A stretch of 64,000 bases of DNA from Amycolatopsis camponoti. Lineage in GTDB: Bacteria; Actinomycetota; Actinomycetes; Mycobacteriales; Pseudonocardiaceae. The position numbers were made by a program, and so were the translations under genes. The stretch lies in the NCBI RefSeq assembly GCF_902497555.1, contig NZ_CABVGP010000001.1, forward strand, positions 620,001 through 684,000, given 5' to 3'. Of the stretch, positions 15,552 through 24,900 are shown piece after piece (the stretch's first letter is position 1; the number at the start of each line of letters is the position of its first letter). The notes beneath the pieces are model-generated. The model did no database searches, was not told the origin of the DNA, and saw only the letters and a list, made by a program, of their open reading frames with translations.

Positions 15552-16473
15552 CTTGAACTCCCTTCTCGCGAGCGAAGCCGCGACCAAGGACGGCACCCTC
15601 CCGCCGGAAGCGCTGCCCGAACCCCGGAGCCAGGGCAAGCTGGTGCTCCGGAAGTTCCTGCACCACAAGCTGGCGATGGCGTCGACCGCGGTGCTGGTGC
15701 TGATCATCGTGCTCAGCATCCTGCTGCCGCTGTTCTGGAAGCACAGCTACGAGGACAGCTCCTTCCCGTCCTTCGCGAAGCCGAGCGGCGACTTCCCGCT
15801 GGGCACCACGCAGGTCGGCAAGGACATGGTGTCGCAGATCCTGCGCGGTACCCAGTTCTCGCTGCTGATCGCCCTCACGGTGTCGATCCTGTCGACCGTC
15901 GTCGGCGTCGTGCTCGGCGCACTGGCGGGCTACCTGCGCCGGTTCACCGACTCGGCGGTCTCGCGGGTGACGGACCTGTTCCTGATCATCCCGCAGATCG
16001 CCGCGGCGGCCATCCTGGCGAAGGTGTTCGGGAGCGGCTCCTGGTACATCGTCGCGCTGGTGCTGGCGTCGTTCGGCTGGATGCAGATCGCCCGGATCAC
16101 CCGCGCCGAAGCGATGTCGCTGTCCCAGCGCGAGTTCGTCGACGCGGCTCGCGCTTCGGGCGCCGGCACGTTCCGGATCATCTTCAAGCACCTGGTGCCG
16201 AACATGGTCGGCAGCATCACGGTCAACGCGACCCTCGCGGTCGCCCAGGCCGTGCTGGCGGAAGCCGCGCTGTCGTTCATCGGCCTCGGTGTCCAGCTGC
16301 CGGACACCTCGCTCGGCCGCGTCATCCTGGAGAACTACGCCCAGCTGCAGACGCGGCCGGCGCTGTTCTTCGGGCCGTTCATCGTGCTCGTGCTGATTTC
16401 ACTGACGATCAACTTCATCGGTGACGGTCTTCGCGACGCCTTCGACCCGCGACAGCGGAGGATGAAGGCCTGA
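15544..16473 (+). CDS. Peptide ABC transporter permease, DppC/OppC type
   Basis: A 309-aa permease with a cytoplasmic N-terminal arm of about 45 residues, then TM1 (ASTAVLVLIIVLSILLPLFW), the typical FPLGTTQVGKDMVSQILRG extracellular motif, and four to five further segments. The EAA loop reads FVDAARASGAGTFRIIFKHLVPN. TTG at 15544 overlaps the stop of the DppB-type gene, giving coupled translation. With that protein it forms the transmembrane channel. The ATPase is not in this operon but is encoded convergently just downstream. Confidence 0.92.
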   Translation: MADLNSLLASEAATKDGTLPPEALPEPRSQGKLVLRKFLHHKLAMASTAVLVLIIVLSILLPLFWKHSYEDSSFPSFAKPSGDFPLGTTQVGKDMVSQILRGTQFSLLIALTVSILSTVVGVVLGALAGYLRRFTDSAVSRVTDLFLIIPQIAAAAILAKVFGSGSWYIVALVLASFGWMQIARITRAEAMSLSQREFVDAARASGAGTFRIIFKHLVPNMVGSITVNATLAVAQAVLAEAALSFIGLGVQLPDTSLGRVILENYAQLQTRPALFFGPFIVLVLISLTINFIGDGLRDAFDPRQRRMKA

Positions 16474-16487
16474 CCGCCTGAACGCGT

Positions 16488-16524
16488 GAAGCGGGGGTGA
16501 CCGGTTTCCGGTCACCCCCGCTTC
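16488..16524. terminator. Strong terminator hairpin after the permease genes
   Basis: A perfect 17-bp stem (16488-16504 with 16508-16524, core GCGGGGGTGACCGG) with a 3-nt TTT loop, between convergent transcription units. Confidence 0.85.
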
Positions 16525-16560
16525 CGTTTCACGCCGGGCCCCCTGCCAAGCCCGTGAACG

Positions 16561-16598
16561 ACGGAAGGCCGCCACCCGAAGGGGTGGCGGCCTTCCGT
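16561..16598. terminator. Second terminator hairpin, facing the ATPase gene
   Basis: A perfect 17-bp stem (16561-16577 with 16582-16598, ACGGAAGGCCGCCACCC and complement) with a GAAG loop, 13 bases after the stop of the convergent ATPase gene. The two hairpins together isolate the converging operons. Confidence 0.85.
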
Positions 16599-16610
16599 GC
16601 GTTCAGAGCC

Positions 16611-18392
16611 TCAGTCGGCCACGGGGGCCAGCTTGCCGGCCTCCCAGGCCGCGCGGCGCTCCGCCTGCAGTACCGGGTCCGCGACCGGCGCCGCCGACAG
16701 CAGGCGGCGCGTGTAGTCCTGCTGCGGCGAGTGCAGCACCTGGTCGCGCGTGCCGATCTCGACGAGCTTGCCGTGCTGCATCACCGCGACGCGGTCGGCG
16801 AGCAGGTCGACCACCGCCAGGTCGTGGCTGATGAACAGGCACGCGAACTGCAGCGACTGCTGCAGGTCGAGGAACAGGTCCAGCACGCGGGCCTGCACCG
16901 AGACGTCCAGCGCCGACGTCGGCTCGTCCGCGATGAGCAGCGCCGGGTCCAGGGACAGCGCCCGGGCGATCGCCACGCGCTGGCGCTGGCCGCCGGAAAG
17001 CTCGTGCGGGTAGCGGTTCATGTAGTGCCCGCCCAGCTCGACCTTGTCGAGCAGCGAGCGCACGCGGGCCGACAGCTCCTTGCCGCCGAGCACCTTGTGC
17101 AGCACCATCGGCTCGGCGATCGACTCGCCGATCGTCATCTTCGGGTCCAGCGTGGACGCCGGGTCCTGGAACACGATCGAGAAGTACCGGCGAAGCGGGC
17201 GAAGCTCCTTCGCCGACATCTTCGTGATGTCCTTGCCGGCGATCGCGACGGTGCCCTCGGTGGCCTGGAGCAGGCCGACGGCGCAGCGGCCGACGGTCGT
17301 CTTGCCCGAGCCGGACTCGCCCACCAGGCCGACGATCTCGCCCTTGGCGATGGACAGCGAGACGTCGTCGACCGCGCGGTTCTTGCCCTGGCCGCGGCGG
17401 CCGGGGTACTCGAGCACCAGGTTCTTGATTTCGAGGGCCGGCGCGGCCTCCTCGATCACGGCCTCCAGCTCGGCGTCGGCCAGCCGGATCTCCTCGGCGA
17501 TCTTGGCCGCCTCGGTGCTGTCGGAGGCGATCCCGGCGTCGTCGAGCAGGCGGCGCCCCTCGGGACGCTGGCCGAGCACCGGCACCGCGGCCAGCAGCCG
17601 CCGGGTGTAGTCCTCCTTCGGCGACGCGAACAGCTCGCGCGACGGGGCCTCTTCGACGATCTCGCCCTGGTACATCACGATGACGCGGTCGGCCATGTCG
17701 GCGACGACGCCCATGTCGTGGGTGATCAGCACGATCGCCGTGTCGAGGGTGTCGCGCAGCTTGCGCAGCAGGCCGAGGATCTCCGCCTGCACCGTGACGT
17801 CGAGCGCGGTGGTCGGCTCGTCGGCGATGATCACCTTCGGGTCGCAGGAGATCGCCATGGCGATGACGACGCGCTGGCGCAGACCGCCCGAGAGCTGGTG
17901 CGGGTACTGCTTGAACCGCAGCTCGGGGTTCGGGATGCCGACCATGTCCAGCAGCTCGACCGCGCGCTTGTCCGCGGCGGCCTTGGAGATGTCCAGGTGC
18001 GAGCGCAGGGCCTCGCGCAGCTGCCAGCCGACCGTGTAGACCGGGTTCAGCGCCGTCATCGGCTCCTGGAAGATCATCGCGACCTGGTTGCCGCGGATCT
18101 TCTGCATTTCCTTCTCTTTGAGATCCGCCAGGTTGCGCTCGCCGAGGCGCAGCTCGCCGGCGATCCGGCTGGTCTTGGGCAGCAGGCCCAGCACCGACAT
18201 CGACGTGACGGACTTGCCGGAGCCGGACTCCCCGACCACGGCGACGATCTCGCCGGGCTGCACGTCGAAACCGATGCCCTTGACGGCGTCCACGACGCCG
18301 TCCTCGGTCTGGAACGACACGCTCAGGTCGGAGATCGACAGAACGGATCCGGACACGCCGGCGACGTCCGCCGAAGTTGCTTCAGTGCTCAC
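16611..18392 (-). CDS. Fused double ATPase of a peptide ABC transporter (DppD-DppF)
   Basis: A 593-aa protein with two complete ABC cassettes in tandem. The N-terminal half has Walker A GESGSGKS, signature LSGGLRQR and Walker B IIADEPTTALDV; the C-terminal half has GESGSGKT, LSGGQRQR and LIADEPTSALDV. Each cassette ends in the oligopeptide-specific tail with DYTRRLL. GTG at 18392 gives MSTEATSADVAG; a TTG one codon earlier is too close to the ribosome site. It supplies both nucleotide-binding sites for the adjacent two permeases, although it is transcribed towards them on the other strand and must have its own promoter. Confidence 0.94.
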   Translation of the reverse strand: MSTEATSADVAGVSGSVLSISDLSVSFQTEDGVVDAVKGIGFDVQPGEIVAVVGESGSGKSVTSMSVLGLLPKTSRIAGELRLGERNLADLKEKEMQKIRGNQVAMIFQEPMTALNPVYTVGWQLREALRSHLDISKAAADKRAVELLDMVGIPNPELRFKQYPHQLSGGLRQRVVIAMAISCDPKVIIADEPTTALDVTVQAEILGLLRKLRDTLDTAIVLITHDMGVVADMADRVIVMYQGEIVEEAPSRELFASPKEDYTRRLLAAVPVLGQRPEGRRLLDDAGIASDSTEAAKIAEEIRLADAELEAVIEEAAPALEIKNLVLEYPGRRGQGKNRAVDDVSLSIAKGEIVGLVGESGSGKTTVGRCAVGLLQATEGTVAIAGKDITKMSAKELRPLRRYFSIVFQDPASTLDPKMTIGESIAEPMVLHKVLGGKELSARVRSLLDKVELGGHYMNRYPHELSGGQRQRVAIARALSLDPALLIADEPTSALDVSVQARVLDLFLDLQQSLQFACLFISHDLAVVDLLADRVAVMQHGKLVEIGTRDQVLHSPQQDYTRRLLSAAPVADPVLQAERRAAWEAGKLAPVAD

Positions 18393-18493
18393 CAAGATGC
18401 CCTTCGTGGGGGTACAGACGATCGCGACGCGGCGGTCGCGACTCGCGCGAGGATAACCGAGGGTGTCCCCGACGAAGGTCGGAGCACGGGAAT

Positions 18494-18499
18494 TACGCT
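18494..18499 (+). promoter_or_regulatory. Probable -10 box of mshB
   Basis: TACGCT fits TANNNT and ends 6 nt before the GTG at 18506; no ribosome site is present, so mshB is probably leaderless. Confidence 0.5.
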
Positions 18500-18505
18500 C
18501 AACCC

Positions 18506-19348
18506 GTGATCTCCCCGGTACCGCGCAGGCTGCTGCTCGTCCACGCCCATCCCGACGACGAGAGCATCACCACCGGCGCCACGATCGCACGATACGCCGC
18601 CGAAGGCGCCGAAGTGACGGTCGTGACCTGCACGCTCGGTGAAGAGGGCGAGATCATGGCCGGCCTGCCCGAGCTGGCCGGGCTGGGCGCCTGGGCGGCC
18701 GACCAGCTGGGCGGCTACCGCGTCGCCGAGCTGAAGGCCGCGTGCGCCGCGCTGGGGGTGTCACGACATCGTTATCTGGGCGGCATCGGCCGGTGGCGCG
18801 ATTCGGGCATGGCGGGCACGCCGTCGGCCGCGCACCCGCGGGCGTTCACCGGCGGGAGCGCCGACGAGCAGGCGGCGCAGCTCGCGGAGATCCTCGACGA
18901 GGTGCGGCCCCAGGTCGTCGTCACCTACGACTCCTTCGGCGGCTACGGCCACCCCGACCACGTTCGTGCCCACGAGATCACGATGGCGGCGGCGCCGGGC
19001 GCGGAGTCGGTGACGAGGGTGTTCCACACGGTCGCGTCGGGTGACGCGGTGCGCGCCGGGCTGGCCGCGCTGCGGCTCGGCGAGACCGAGTACCCCGTAC
19101 CGCCCGACGACGAGCTGCCGGTGACCCCGGACGAGGAGATCACGACGAAGCTCGACGTCGCCGCGTACGTCCCGGCGAAGCTGGCGGCCCTGCGCGCGCA
19201 CGCGACGCAGCTGGCCGTGGTCGACGGCGACGTCCCGTACTTCGCGCTGACGAACGGGCTCGCGCAGCCGATCCCGGCGCACGACTCCTTCGTCCTGGCC
19301 CACGGCCCGGCCGAAGGCGCGGCGGACGACCTGTTCGGCGGGCTGTGA
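18506..19348 (+). CDS. mshB: N-acetyl-GlcN-Ins deacetylase of mycothiol synthesis
   Basis: A 280-aa zinc hydrolase of the LmbE/PIG-L fold. The zinc and catalytic motif AHPDDE lies near residues 13-18, and HPDHVRAHE supplies the third ligand; TLGEEGEIMAGL and SFGGYGHPDH are typical of MshB rather than of the conjugate amidase Mca. It removes acetate from GlcNAc-Ins to give GlcN-Ins, a cytoplasmic step to mycothiol, the main thiol of actinobacteria. GTG at 18506 begins VISPVPRRLLLVHAHPDDE and is placed for leaderless start. Its stop overlaps the next gene as GTGA. Confidence 0.92.
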   Translation: MISPVPRRLLLVHAHPDDESITTGATIARYAAEGAEVTVVTCTLGEEGEIMAGLPELAGLGAWAADQLGGYRVAELKAACAALGVSRHRYLGGIGRWRDSGMAGTPSAAHPRAFTGGSADEQAAQLAEILDEVRPQVVVTYDSFGGYGHPDHVRAHEITMAAAPGAESVTRVFHTVASGDAVRAGLAALRLGETEYPVPPDDELPVTPDEEITTKLDVAAYVPAKLAALRAHATQLAVVDGDVPYFALTNGLAQPIPAHDSFVLAHGPAEGAADDLFGGL

Positions 19349-19737
19349 CGGTGCCGGAGCCGCTGACCTGGGAGCAGAGGCTGCTGCTGCTCCTGCTCGC
19401 CTTCGACACGGTGCTGCTGGCCGTGCTGGAGCTGTTCTTCCTGCCGCTGCGCGTCGGCGTCGTGCCGCTGCCGGTGACGGTGATCGTCGGAGCCGTCACG
19501 ACGCCGTGGCTGGTGTCGACGACGGCGAAGCTGGTGCGGCCGGGGCTTTCGTGGGTACCCCTGGCGGTGTGGGTGGTCGTCGTGTTCGGGTTCGGCCTGC
19601 TGGGCCCGGGCGGCGACCTGGTGCTGATCCAGGACTGGCGCGCGCTGGTGCTGCTCGGCGCGAGCGCGCTACCGGGCGCGCTGGTGCTCGGCGGCGGGCT
19701 GGGCCGGGCCGCGGGAAGGAGTCCGGGACGTGGCTGA
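19345..19737 (+). CDS. Small integral membrane protein downstream of mshB (DUF6113-like)
   Basis: A 130-aa hydrophobic protein with four likely transmembrane segments (LLLLLLAFDTVLLAVLELFF; VPLPVTVIVGAVTTPWLV; WVPLAVWVVVVFGFGLLG; LVLLGASALPGALVLGGGL). Start and stop overlap both neighbours, GTGA with mshB and 8 bases with the next gene, so it belongs to the mshB transcript. Similar small membrane proteins follow mshB in other actinomycetes; I link it to DUF6113 from memory of that context. Function unknown. Confidence 0.65.
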   Translation: MTVPEPLTWEQRLLLLLLAFDTVLLAVLELFFLPLRVGVVPLPVTVIVGAVTTPWLVSTTAKLVRPGLSWVPLAVWVVVVFGFGLLGPGGDLVLIQDWRALVLLGASALPGALVLGGGLGRAAGRSPGRG

Positions 19738-20509
19738 GGCGATCTCCGACAAGCAGGTCGTGGCGGTGCTGCGGCCGTTCGTGCGTGCGTGCGGGCCGAT
19801 GCTCGACGCGCTGCGCGAGTCCGATCCGTTCGGCTTGCAGGCGCGGGAGAAGGAGGACTTGGCCGAGGTCGAGTCCGGGCTCAAGGCGAAGCTGATCCAC
19901 GGCGTGACGTCGGTGAAGGTGCCCGGCACCGCCGCGTGGGCGCGGATGACGGGCTACGACCGGTCGAGCTGGTGGATGAACCGCGTCGGCCGCTTCACGG
20001 CGCTGCTGACGTCGATCCCGGGCCTGGGCGGCGCGCTGGCCGACCGGCTGCCGGTGCAGGACACGCTGGGGGCGGCGTCACAGGGGCTGCTGCTGTGCGC
20101 GATCGCGGGCGAGTACGGCGTGACGGACGTCGGGACGCGGGTGCAGCTGATCGCGTCGGTGCTGTTCGAGCGCGAGATCGACGCCGACCTCGCGGCGGGC
20201 AGGCACCCGGAGCACGACGAAGCCGCGGAGGCGGACGAAGCGGCGAGACTGACCGAAGAGCTGACGGCGTCGGAGAAGAAGCACGGCAAGGCGACGGTGA
20301 AGGCGGCGGCGGGGACGCTGTGGCGCCTCGGGCGCGGGCTGCTCGGGATCACCGAGGAGCTGGAGAAGCGGCCACGCGGGAACTTCTTGCACCGTGCGAT
20401 CGGCATGTTGCCGGTCGTCGGCGCGGCGGGGGACTACTTCGGCGAGCGATCGGGGCTGCGCGAAGTCTGGAAGCGGGCGCACGTCTGGCTGACCGGGCAC
20501 CGCGCCTGA
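19730..20509 (+). CDS. EcsC-like conserved protein, 259 aa
   Basis: A soluble or peripherally bound protein beginning MAEAISDKQVVAVLRPF. The Gly/Ala-rich segment LLTSIPGLGGALADRLPVQDTLGAASQGLLL followed by IAGEYGVTDVGTRVQLIASVLF, and a later GMLPVVGAAGDYFGERSGL, recall the EcsC family, whose function is not settled. A charged, probably coiled stretch lies around residues 155-195. GTG at 19730 overlaps the membrane-protein gene, so it is third in the mshB transcript. Function unknown; the EcsC link is moderately sure. Confidence 0.6.
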   Translation: MAEAISDKQVVAVLRPFVRACGPMLDALRESDPFGLQAREKEDLAEVESGLKAKLIHGVTSVKVPGTAAWARMTGYDRSSWWMNRVGRFTALLTSIPGLGGALADRLPVQDTLGAASQGLLLCAIAGEYGVTDVGTRVQLIASVLFEREIDADLAAGRHPEHDEAAEADEAARLTEELTASEKKHGKATVKAAAGTLWRLGRGLLGITEELEKRPRGNFLHRAIGMLPVVGAAGDYFGERSGLREVWKRAHVWLTGHRA

Positions 20510-20535
20510 GCTCCCGCGCGGTGCCCGGCCCGGCC

Positions 20536-21312
20536 TCAGTTCCAGAACTGGAACACGCTGAACCCGATCTGCGCACCGTCCACATAGCCCCCGAACGCGC
20601 CGAAGATCGAGTACGCGCCCTGCCACAGGGCCGTGTTCGCCGGCTTGAAGAACCACAGGATCGCGAACAGGATGATCGGCGCCCACGGACGGACCTTGGC
20701 GCCGAGCTCGCGGGCCTGCGGGGGCAGGTACGGCTCGATCGCGCCCCAGCCGTCGAGGCCCGGGATCGGGAGGATGTTCAAGATGAACGTCACGATCTGC
20801 AGCAGCGCCAGGTAGGACATCGCGATCACCAGGCCGCCCGCCATCGGGACCAGCGCGACCACCAGTGCCAGCGCCGCGCCCACCGCGAGATTGCTCAGCG
20901 GCCCGGCCAGCGACACCCACGACGACGTCCCGCGCGACCGCAGCGCGCCGCGGTTGATCCAGACCGCGCCGCCCGGGAGCGGGATGCCGCCGATGATCAG
21001 GAAGATCAGCGGCAGGATGATCGACAGGACCGGGTCGGTGTACTTCCGCACGTCCAGCGTCAGGTAACCCTTGTGGGCGACGCTGTAGTCACCGCCGCGG
21101 TAGGCGACCATCGCGTGGCCGAACTCGTGCAGCGACAGCGACGCCACCCAGCCGGCGGCGACGAAGATCACGACCCCGGCGATGAGCAGCGGGTCGCGGT
21201 CGCGGACGAAAACGGTGTTGATGTCACCGAACGCGGCCATCACGCCACCGGCGACGGTGAGCGCGAGGATGCCGAGGAAGACCGGGCTGGGGCGCACTGC
21301 TGACTTCTGCAC
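20536..21312 (-). CDS. Site-2 protease family (M50) integral membrane metalloprotease
   Basis: A 258-aa membrane protein with zinc motif HEFGH at residues 62-66 (Glu63 catalytic) inside a membrane segment, and the second ligand motif NILPIPGLDGW in a later one. About six transmembrane segments are visible. The LNxxPxxxLDG motif and the lack of PDZ or CBS domains place it with the compact M50 subgroup related to SpoIVFB-like enzymes. It would cleave substrates within the membrane; the substrate is not known. It converges on the EcsC-like gene and is divergent from whiB. Confidence 0.88.
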   Translation of the reverse strand: MQKSAVRPSPVFLGILALTVAGGVMAAFGDINTVFVRDRDPLLIAGVVIFVAAGWVASLSLHEFGHAMVAYRGGDYSVAHKGYLTLDVRKYTDPVLSIILPLIFLIIGGIPLPGGAVWINRGALRSRGTSSWVSLAGPLSNLAVGAALALVVALVPMAGGLVIAMSYLALLQIVTFILNILPIPGLDGWGAIEPYLPPQARELGAKVRPWAPIILFAILWFFKPANTALWQGAYSIFGAFGGYVDGAQIGFSVFQFWN

Positions 21313-21519
21313 GCTTCCAGTGTTCCGTATGCCCGGTGTGAAGTTACCGGCGTGTCCCCTTGCGCGATCGGGCCCGAACGTCCCCCGAACTCGCTACTCC
21401 GCTTGACCTGACCGCACTACACGGGTGTAATCACAGTGATGTCATTCGTCGTCGAGGGGACGGCGAGTGTCGTTTCACCACCGCCAGCCTGGGGAGTGCT
21501 AGGGAGCGAGGAGGCGGAC

Positions 21520-21846
21520 GTGCGGTTGGAAGCCGATGGTAAGGAATGGGGGCACGTCATGGGTTGGGGCGAGATCCCGGAGCAGGCTCTGGGAGATCTC
21601 ACCGAGCTCATCGATGCCACCGAAGAAGAGCAGGACTGGCAGGAACGCGCTTTGTGCGCGCAGACGGACCCGGAGGCGTTCTTCCCCGAGAAGGGCGGCT
21701 CCACCCGGGAAGCCAAGCGGATCTGCCTGGGCTGCGAGGTCAAGGACGAGTGCCTTGAGTACGCGCTGGCCAAGGACGAACGCTTCGGCATCTGGGGCGG
21801 TCTGTCCGAGCGGGAGCGCCGCAAGCTGAAGAAACGCGCGGTCTAG
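21520..21846 (+). CDS. whiB: WhiB-family iron-sulfur transcriptional regulator (WhiB/WhiB2 type)
   Basis: A 108-aa protein with the four cluster ligands Cys46, Cys69, Cys72 and Cys78, the GIWGG turn (residues 90-94) and the basic C-terminal ERERRKLKKRAV for DNA contact. The stretch WQERALCAQTDPEAFFPEKG matches the WhiB/WhiB2 (WhmD) branch that controls septation and sporulation, probably with the sigma factor region 4. GTG at 21520 is chosen for AGGAGG 5 nt upstream. An in-frame start at 21436 would add 28 residues but has no ribosome site. Position beside the Rv3259-like/DUF3499/manB block mirrors whiB2 in mycobacteria. Confidence 0.92.
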   Translation: MRLEADGKEWGHVMGWGEIPEQALGDLTELIDATEEEQDWQERALCAQTDPEAFFPEKGGSTREAKRICLGCEVKDECLEYALAKDERFGIWGGLSERERRKLKKRAV

Positions 21847-21972
21847 AGGGGGGAACCGCCGGTGATGCGTGCGTCACCGGCGATTCCGACACTCGGCGTG
21901 GGTTCACCATCGGGTGACGGACCGGGGCCGTAGGGTGGCCGCACCGATCCGCCGCTTGATCTGGAGCAGTCG

Positions 21973-24900
21973 TTGCCCCGCACCGCCGCGCCGCCCGCCC
22001 TGCGCACCGCGCCCGTTCTGGCCATTGTGGTCTGTCACAACGGCGAGAACTGGCTGCCGCTGGCGCTTTCTTCGTTGCGCCGCAGCACTGTCCGGCCCCG
22101 GCACGTCCTCGCCGTCGACACCGGTTCCACCGACGCGACCGCGCGGCTGCTCGCCGAGGCGGCCGCCGATCCCGGCCCGGATTCCGCGCCCGTGCTCTCC
22201 GGCGTCATCACACTGTCGAGTGAAACCGGCTTCGCCGCCGCGGTCGCCGGAGCCGTCGAGCACGCCACCGAGCGCTGGGGCGACCCCGGTGCGTGGCTGT
22301 GGCTGCTGCACGACGACTGCGCGCCCGAGCCCGACTGCCTCGACGAACTGCTGCGCGTCGCCACCAAAACGCCGTCGGCGACCGTGCTCGGCTCGCTCGG
22401 TCTCGACTGGACCGACCCGCGGCTGATCGTCGAAGCCGGCCTGTCCACCGACGCTTCCGGGCACCGCCAGCAGGTCGCCGCGCTCGGTGACGAGCCCGCC
22501 GAGGTGCTCGCCGTGCCGAGCGCCGGCTCGCTCGTGCGCCGCGACGCCTGGGACGAGCTCGGCGGCTTCGACCCCGAATTCCCGTTGCTGCGCGAGGATC
22601 TCGACTTCGGCTGGCGCGCGAACGCCGCCGGCGGGCTCGTCCTCTCGGTGCCGACCGCGCGGGTGCGGCACGCGCGCGCCGTCACGACCGGGCAGCGCGC
22701 GGCGGACGCCGTCGCCGCCCCGCTCGCGGCCGCGAACCGCGCCCACGGGCTGCGGGTGTTCCTCGTGAACTGCTCGCCGTTTTCCTTCTGGCTGGGGATG
22801 ATCCGGCTCCCGCTGCTCTCCCTCCTGCGCGCGCTGGCGTTCGTCCTGCTGCGCCGGACCGGCGAGGCGCGGGCCGAGTTCGCCGCCGCGACGTACCTCC
22901 TCAGTGGACGCGGCGGATTGCGCGCCGCACGCGCCCGCCGACGGCGGAATCCGCGGCCGGGAACGGTTCGCGGGCTCTTCACCGGACGCGTGACGCGGTT
23001 GCGCAACGCCGTCCGCGCCGGCGTCGTCGGGCTGGTCCGCCGCGGCGTCGAGGAAGACCTCGCGCTGGGTCGCGTGCCCGAGACCGTCGAAACCGAGTCG
23101 GCGTGGGTGACGCCCGAAGCGCTCGACGCGCGCGAGACGCGTCCCGTCGGGCCGGACGCGTTGCCGGCGGGTGCCCTGCGCGGGCTCAGCTCGCGCGGAT
23201 CCGGGCTGCGCCGGCCGGGCACGCTCGTCGCCGTCGCGCTGCCGGAAACCGCCGCACCCGAACCGGTCTCGGCCACCGAAGACGCCGAAGACACTGACGC
23301 CGATGCCACTGAAACCGCCGTCGAAGAGCCGGAAATCGTCTTCGTCGAGGTGAACCGGCGCCGCGTGCTCGCGGCGACGATCTTCGCGCCGCCGGTGGTG
23401 CTGCTCGTCGTGATGACCGCGCTGGGGCTGGTCGTCAACCGTGCCCGGCTCGGCCTCGACCTCTTCGGCGGCAAGCTGCTGCCGGTCGGCGGGCTGGGCG
23501 AGCTCTGGTCGTCATACCTGACGCCGTGGCACGCGATCGCCGGCGGCACCGGCGCGCCCGCGTCGGCGACGCTGCCGGTGCTCGGCACGCTCGGCGCGGT
23601 GTTCGCGCCGCTCGGCGGCCCGGCCGCGCTGGTGGCGATCCTGTTCCTCGGCGACATCCCGCTGGCCGCCCTGAGCGCGTACGTGGCGACGCGACGGCTG
23701 CGCGTGCGCCGCTGGGTCCGCGCGGTCATCGCCGCGACGTACGCGCTGCTGCCCGCCGCGACCGCCGGCGTCGCGCAAGGCCGGCTCGACGTCGTCGTGG
23801 TGCACCTGGTGCTGCCGCTGGTGGCCGCGGGCATCGCGGGGCTGCTGGTGCGGGCGGACACGCGCTGGCTGCACGTCTCGGCTCTGTCGGCGATCGGGAT
23901 GGCGCTGCTCGGCGCGTTCTCGCCGCTGGCGCACGGGCTCGCGCTCGCCGGGCTGCTGATCGGGTTCGTGGTGCTGCCCGCGCCGACCGGGCTGGCGCGG
24001 CGGATCGCGTCGGTCGGCATCGTGGTGCTCCTGCCGCTGGCGCTGCTGCTGCCGTGGCCGACGGTCCTGCTGCGGCACCCGGAGCTGCTGGTGCAGGGGC
24101 TCGGCGGCGCGGCTTCGGCGGTGTCCGGCACCGACCTGGCCGGGCTCGACCCCGGTGGGCCGGGCGCGTGGCCGATCGGCGTCGCGGTGATCGCGGCGGC
24201 CCTGATCGCGATCGTCGTCCGCCCGACGAAGCTCGCGGCGGGCGGGCTCGCGCTGGCCGCGCTGGGGACGGGCGGGCTCGTCCTGGTGCGGCTGGTGACG
24301 GCGGTGCCGATGCAGGGTGGATCACCCGCGCACGGCCACACCGGCGTGCCGCTGCTGATCGTCGGCGCGGGGCTGCTGTGGGTCGTGCTCGGCTCGTGGC
24401 AGCGCGGCGGTTCGGCCGGGGTGCCCGCGACGTGGCTGCCGAAGGTGTTCGCGGTCGCCGGAGTTGTGGTGTTCCTCGCGCTGGCGGCCGGCGCGGTGGT
24501 CGTCGGCGGCCAGGGGCCGCTTCGCGCCGGGGAACGGCCCGCGCTCGCGCCGGAGGTGGCGGCGGAGCTGTCCGCGTCCGGCCGGTCGGTGCTCGACCTC
24601 GCGACGGACGCGACCCGCCAGATCGGCGGCCGCCTGCCCCACTACGGCGACGACGAGCTGGCCCCGACGCCCGGCACCCCGGCCCGGCTCGCGTCGTGGC
24701 GCCGAGACCTCGGCCAGGGCGACGCGGCGGCGGTCCAGCGCGCGTTCGCCGCGGCGGCAGCGGCGGGGGTGCAGTTCGTGGTGCTGCCGGCGGGCGTCGA
24801 CCCGCAGGCGTACGTGCCGCTGGCGAAGGACCTGGTGTCGGTGGCCGCCCCGACGTCCGACGGCCGTGGCGTGCTTCGCCTGCTGCCGCCGGCCGGACAG

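Noticed and set aside
21436..21519. Upstream start for whiB
   Set aside because: No ribosome site before 21436, while AGGAGG stands 5 nt before GTG 21520; the additional residues are not typical of the family.
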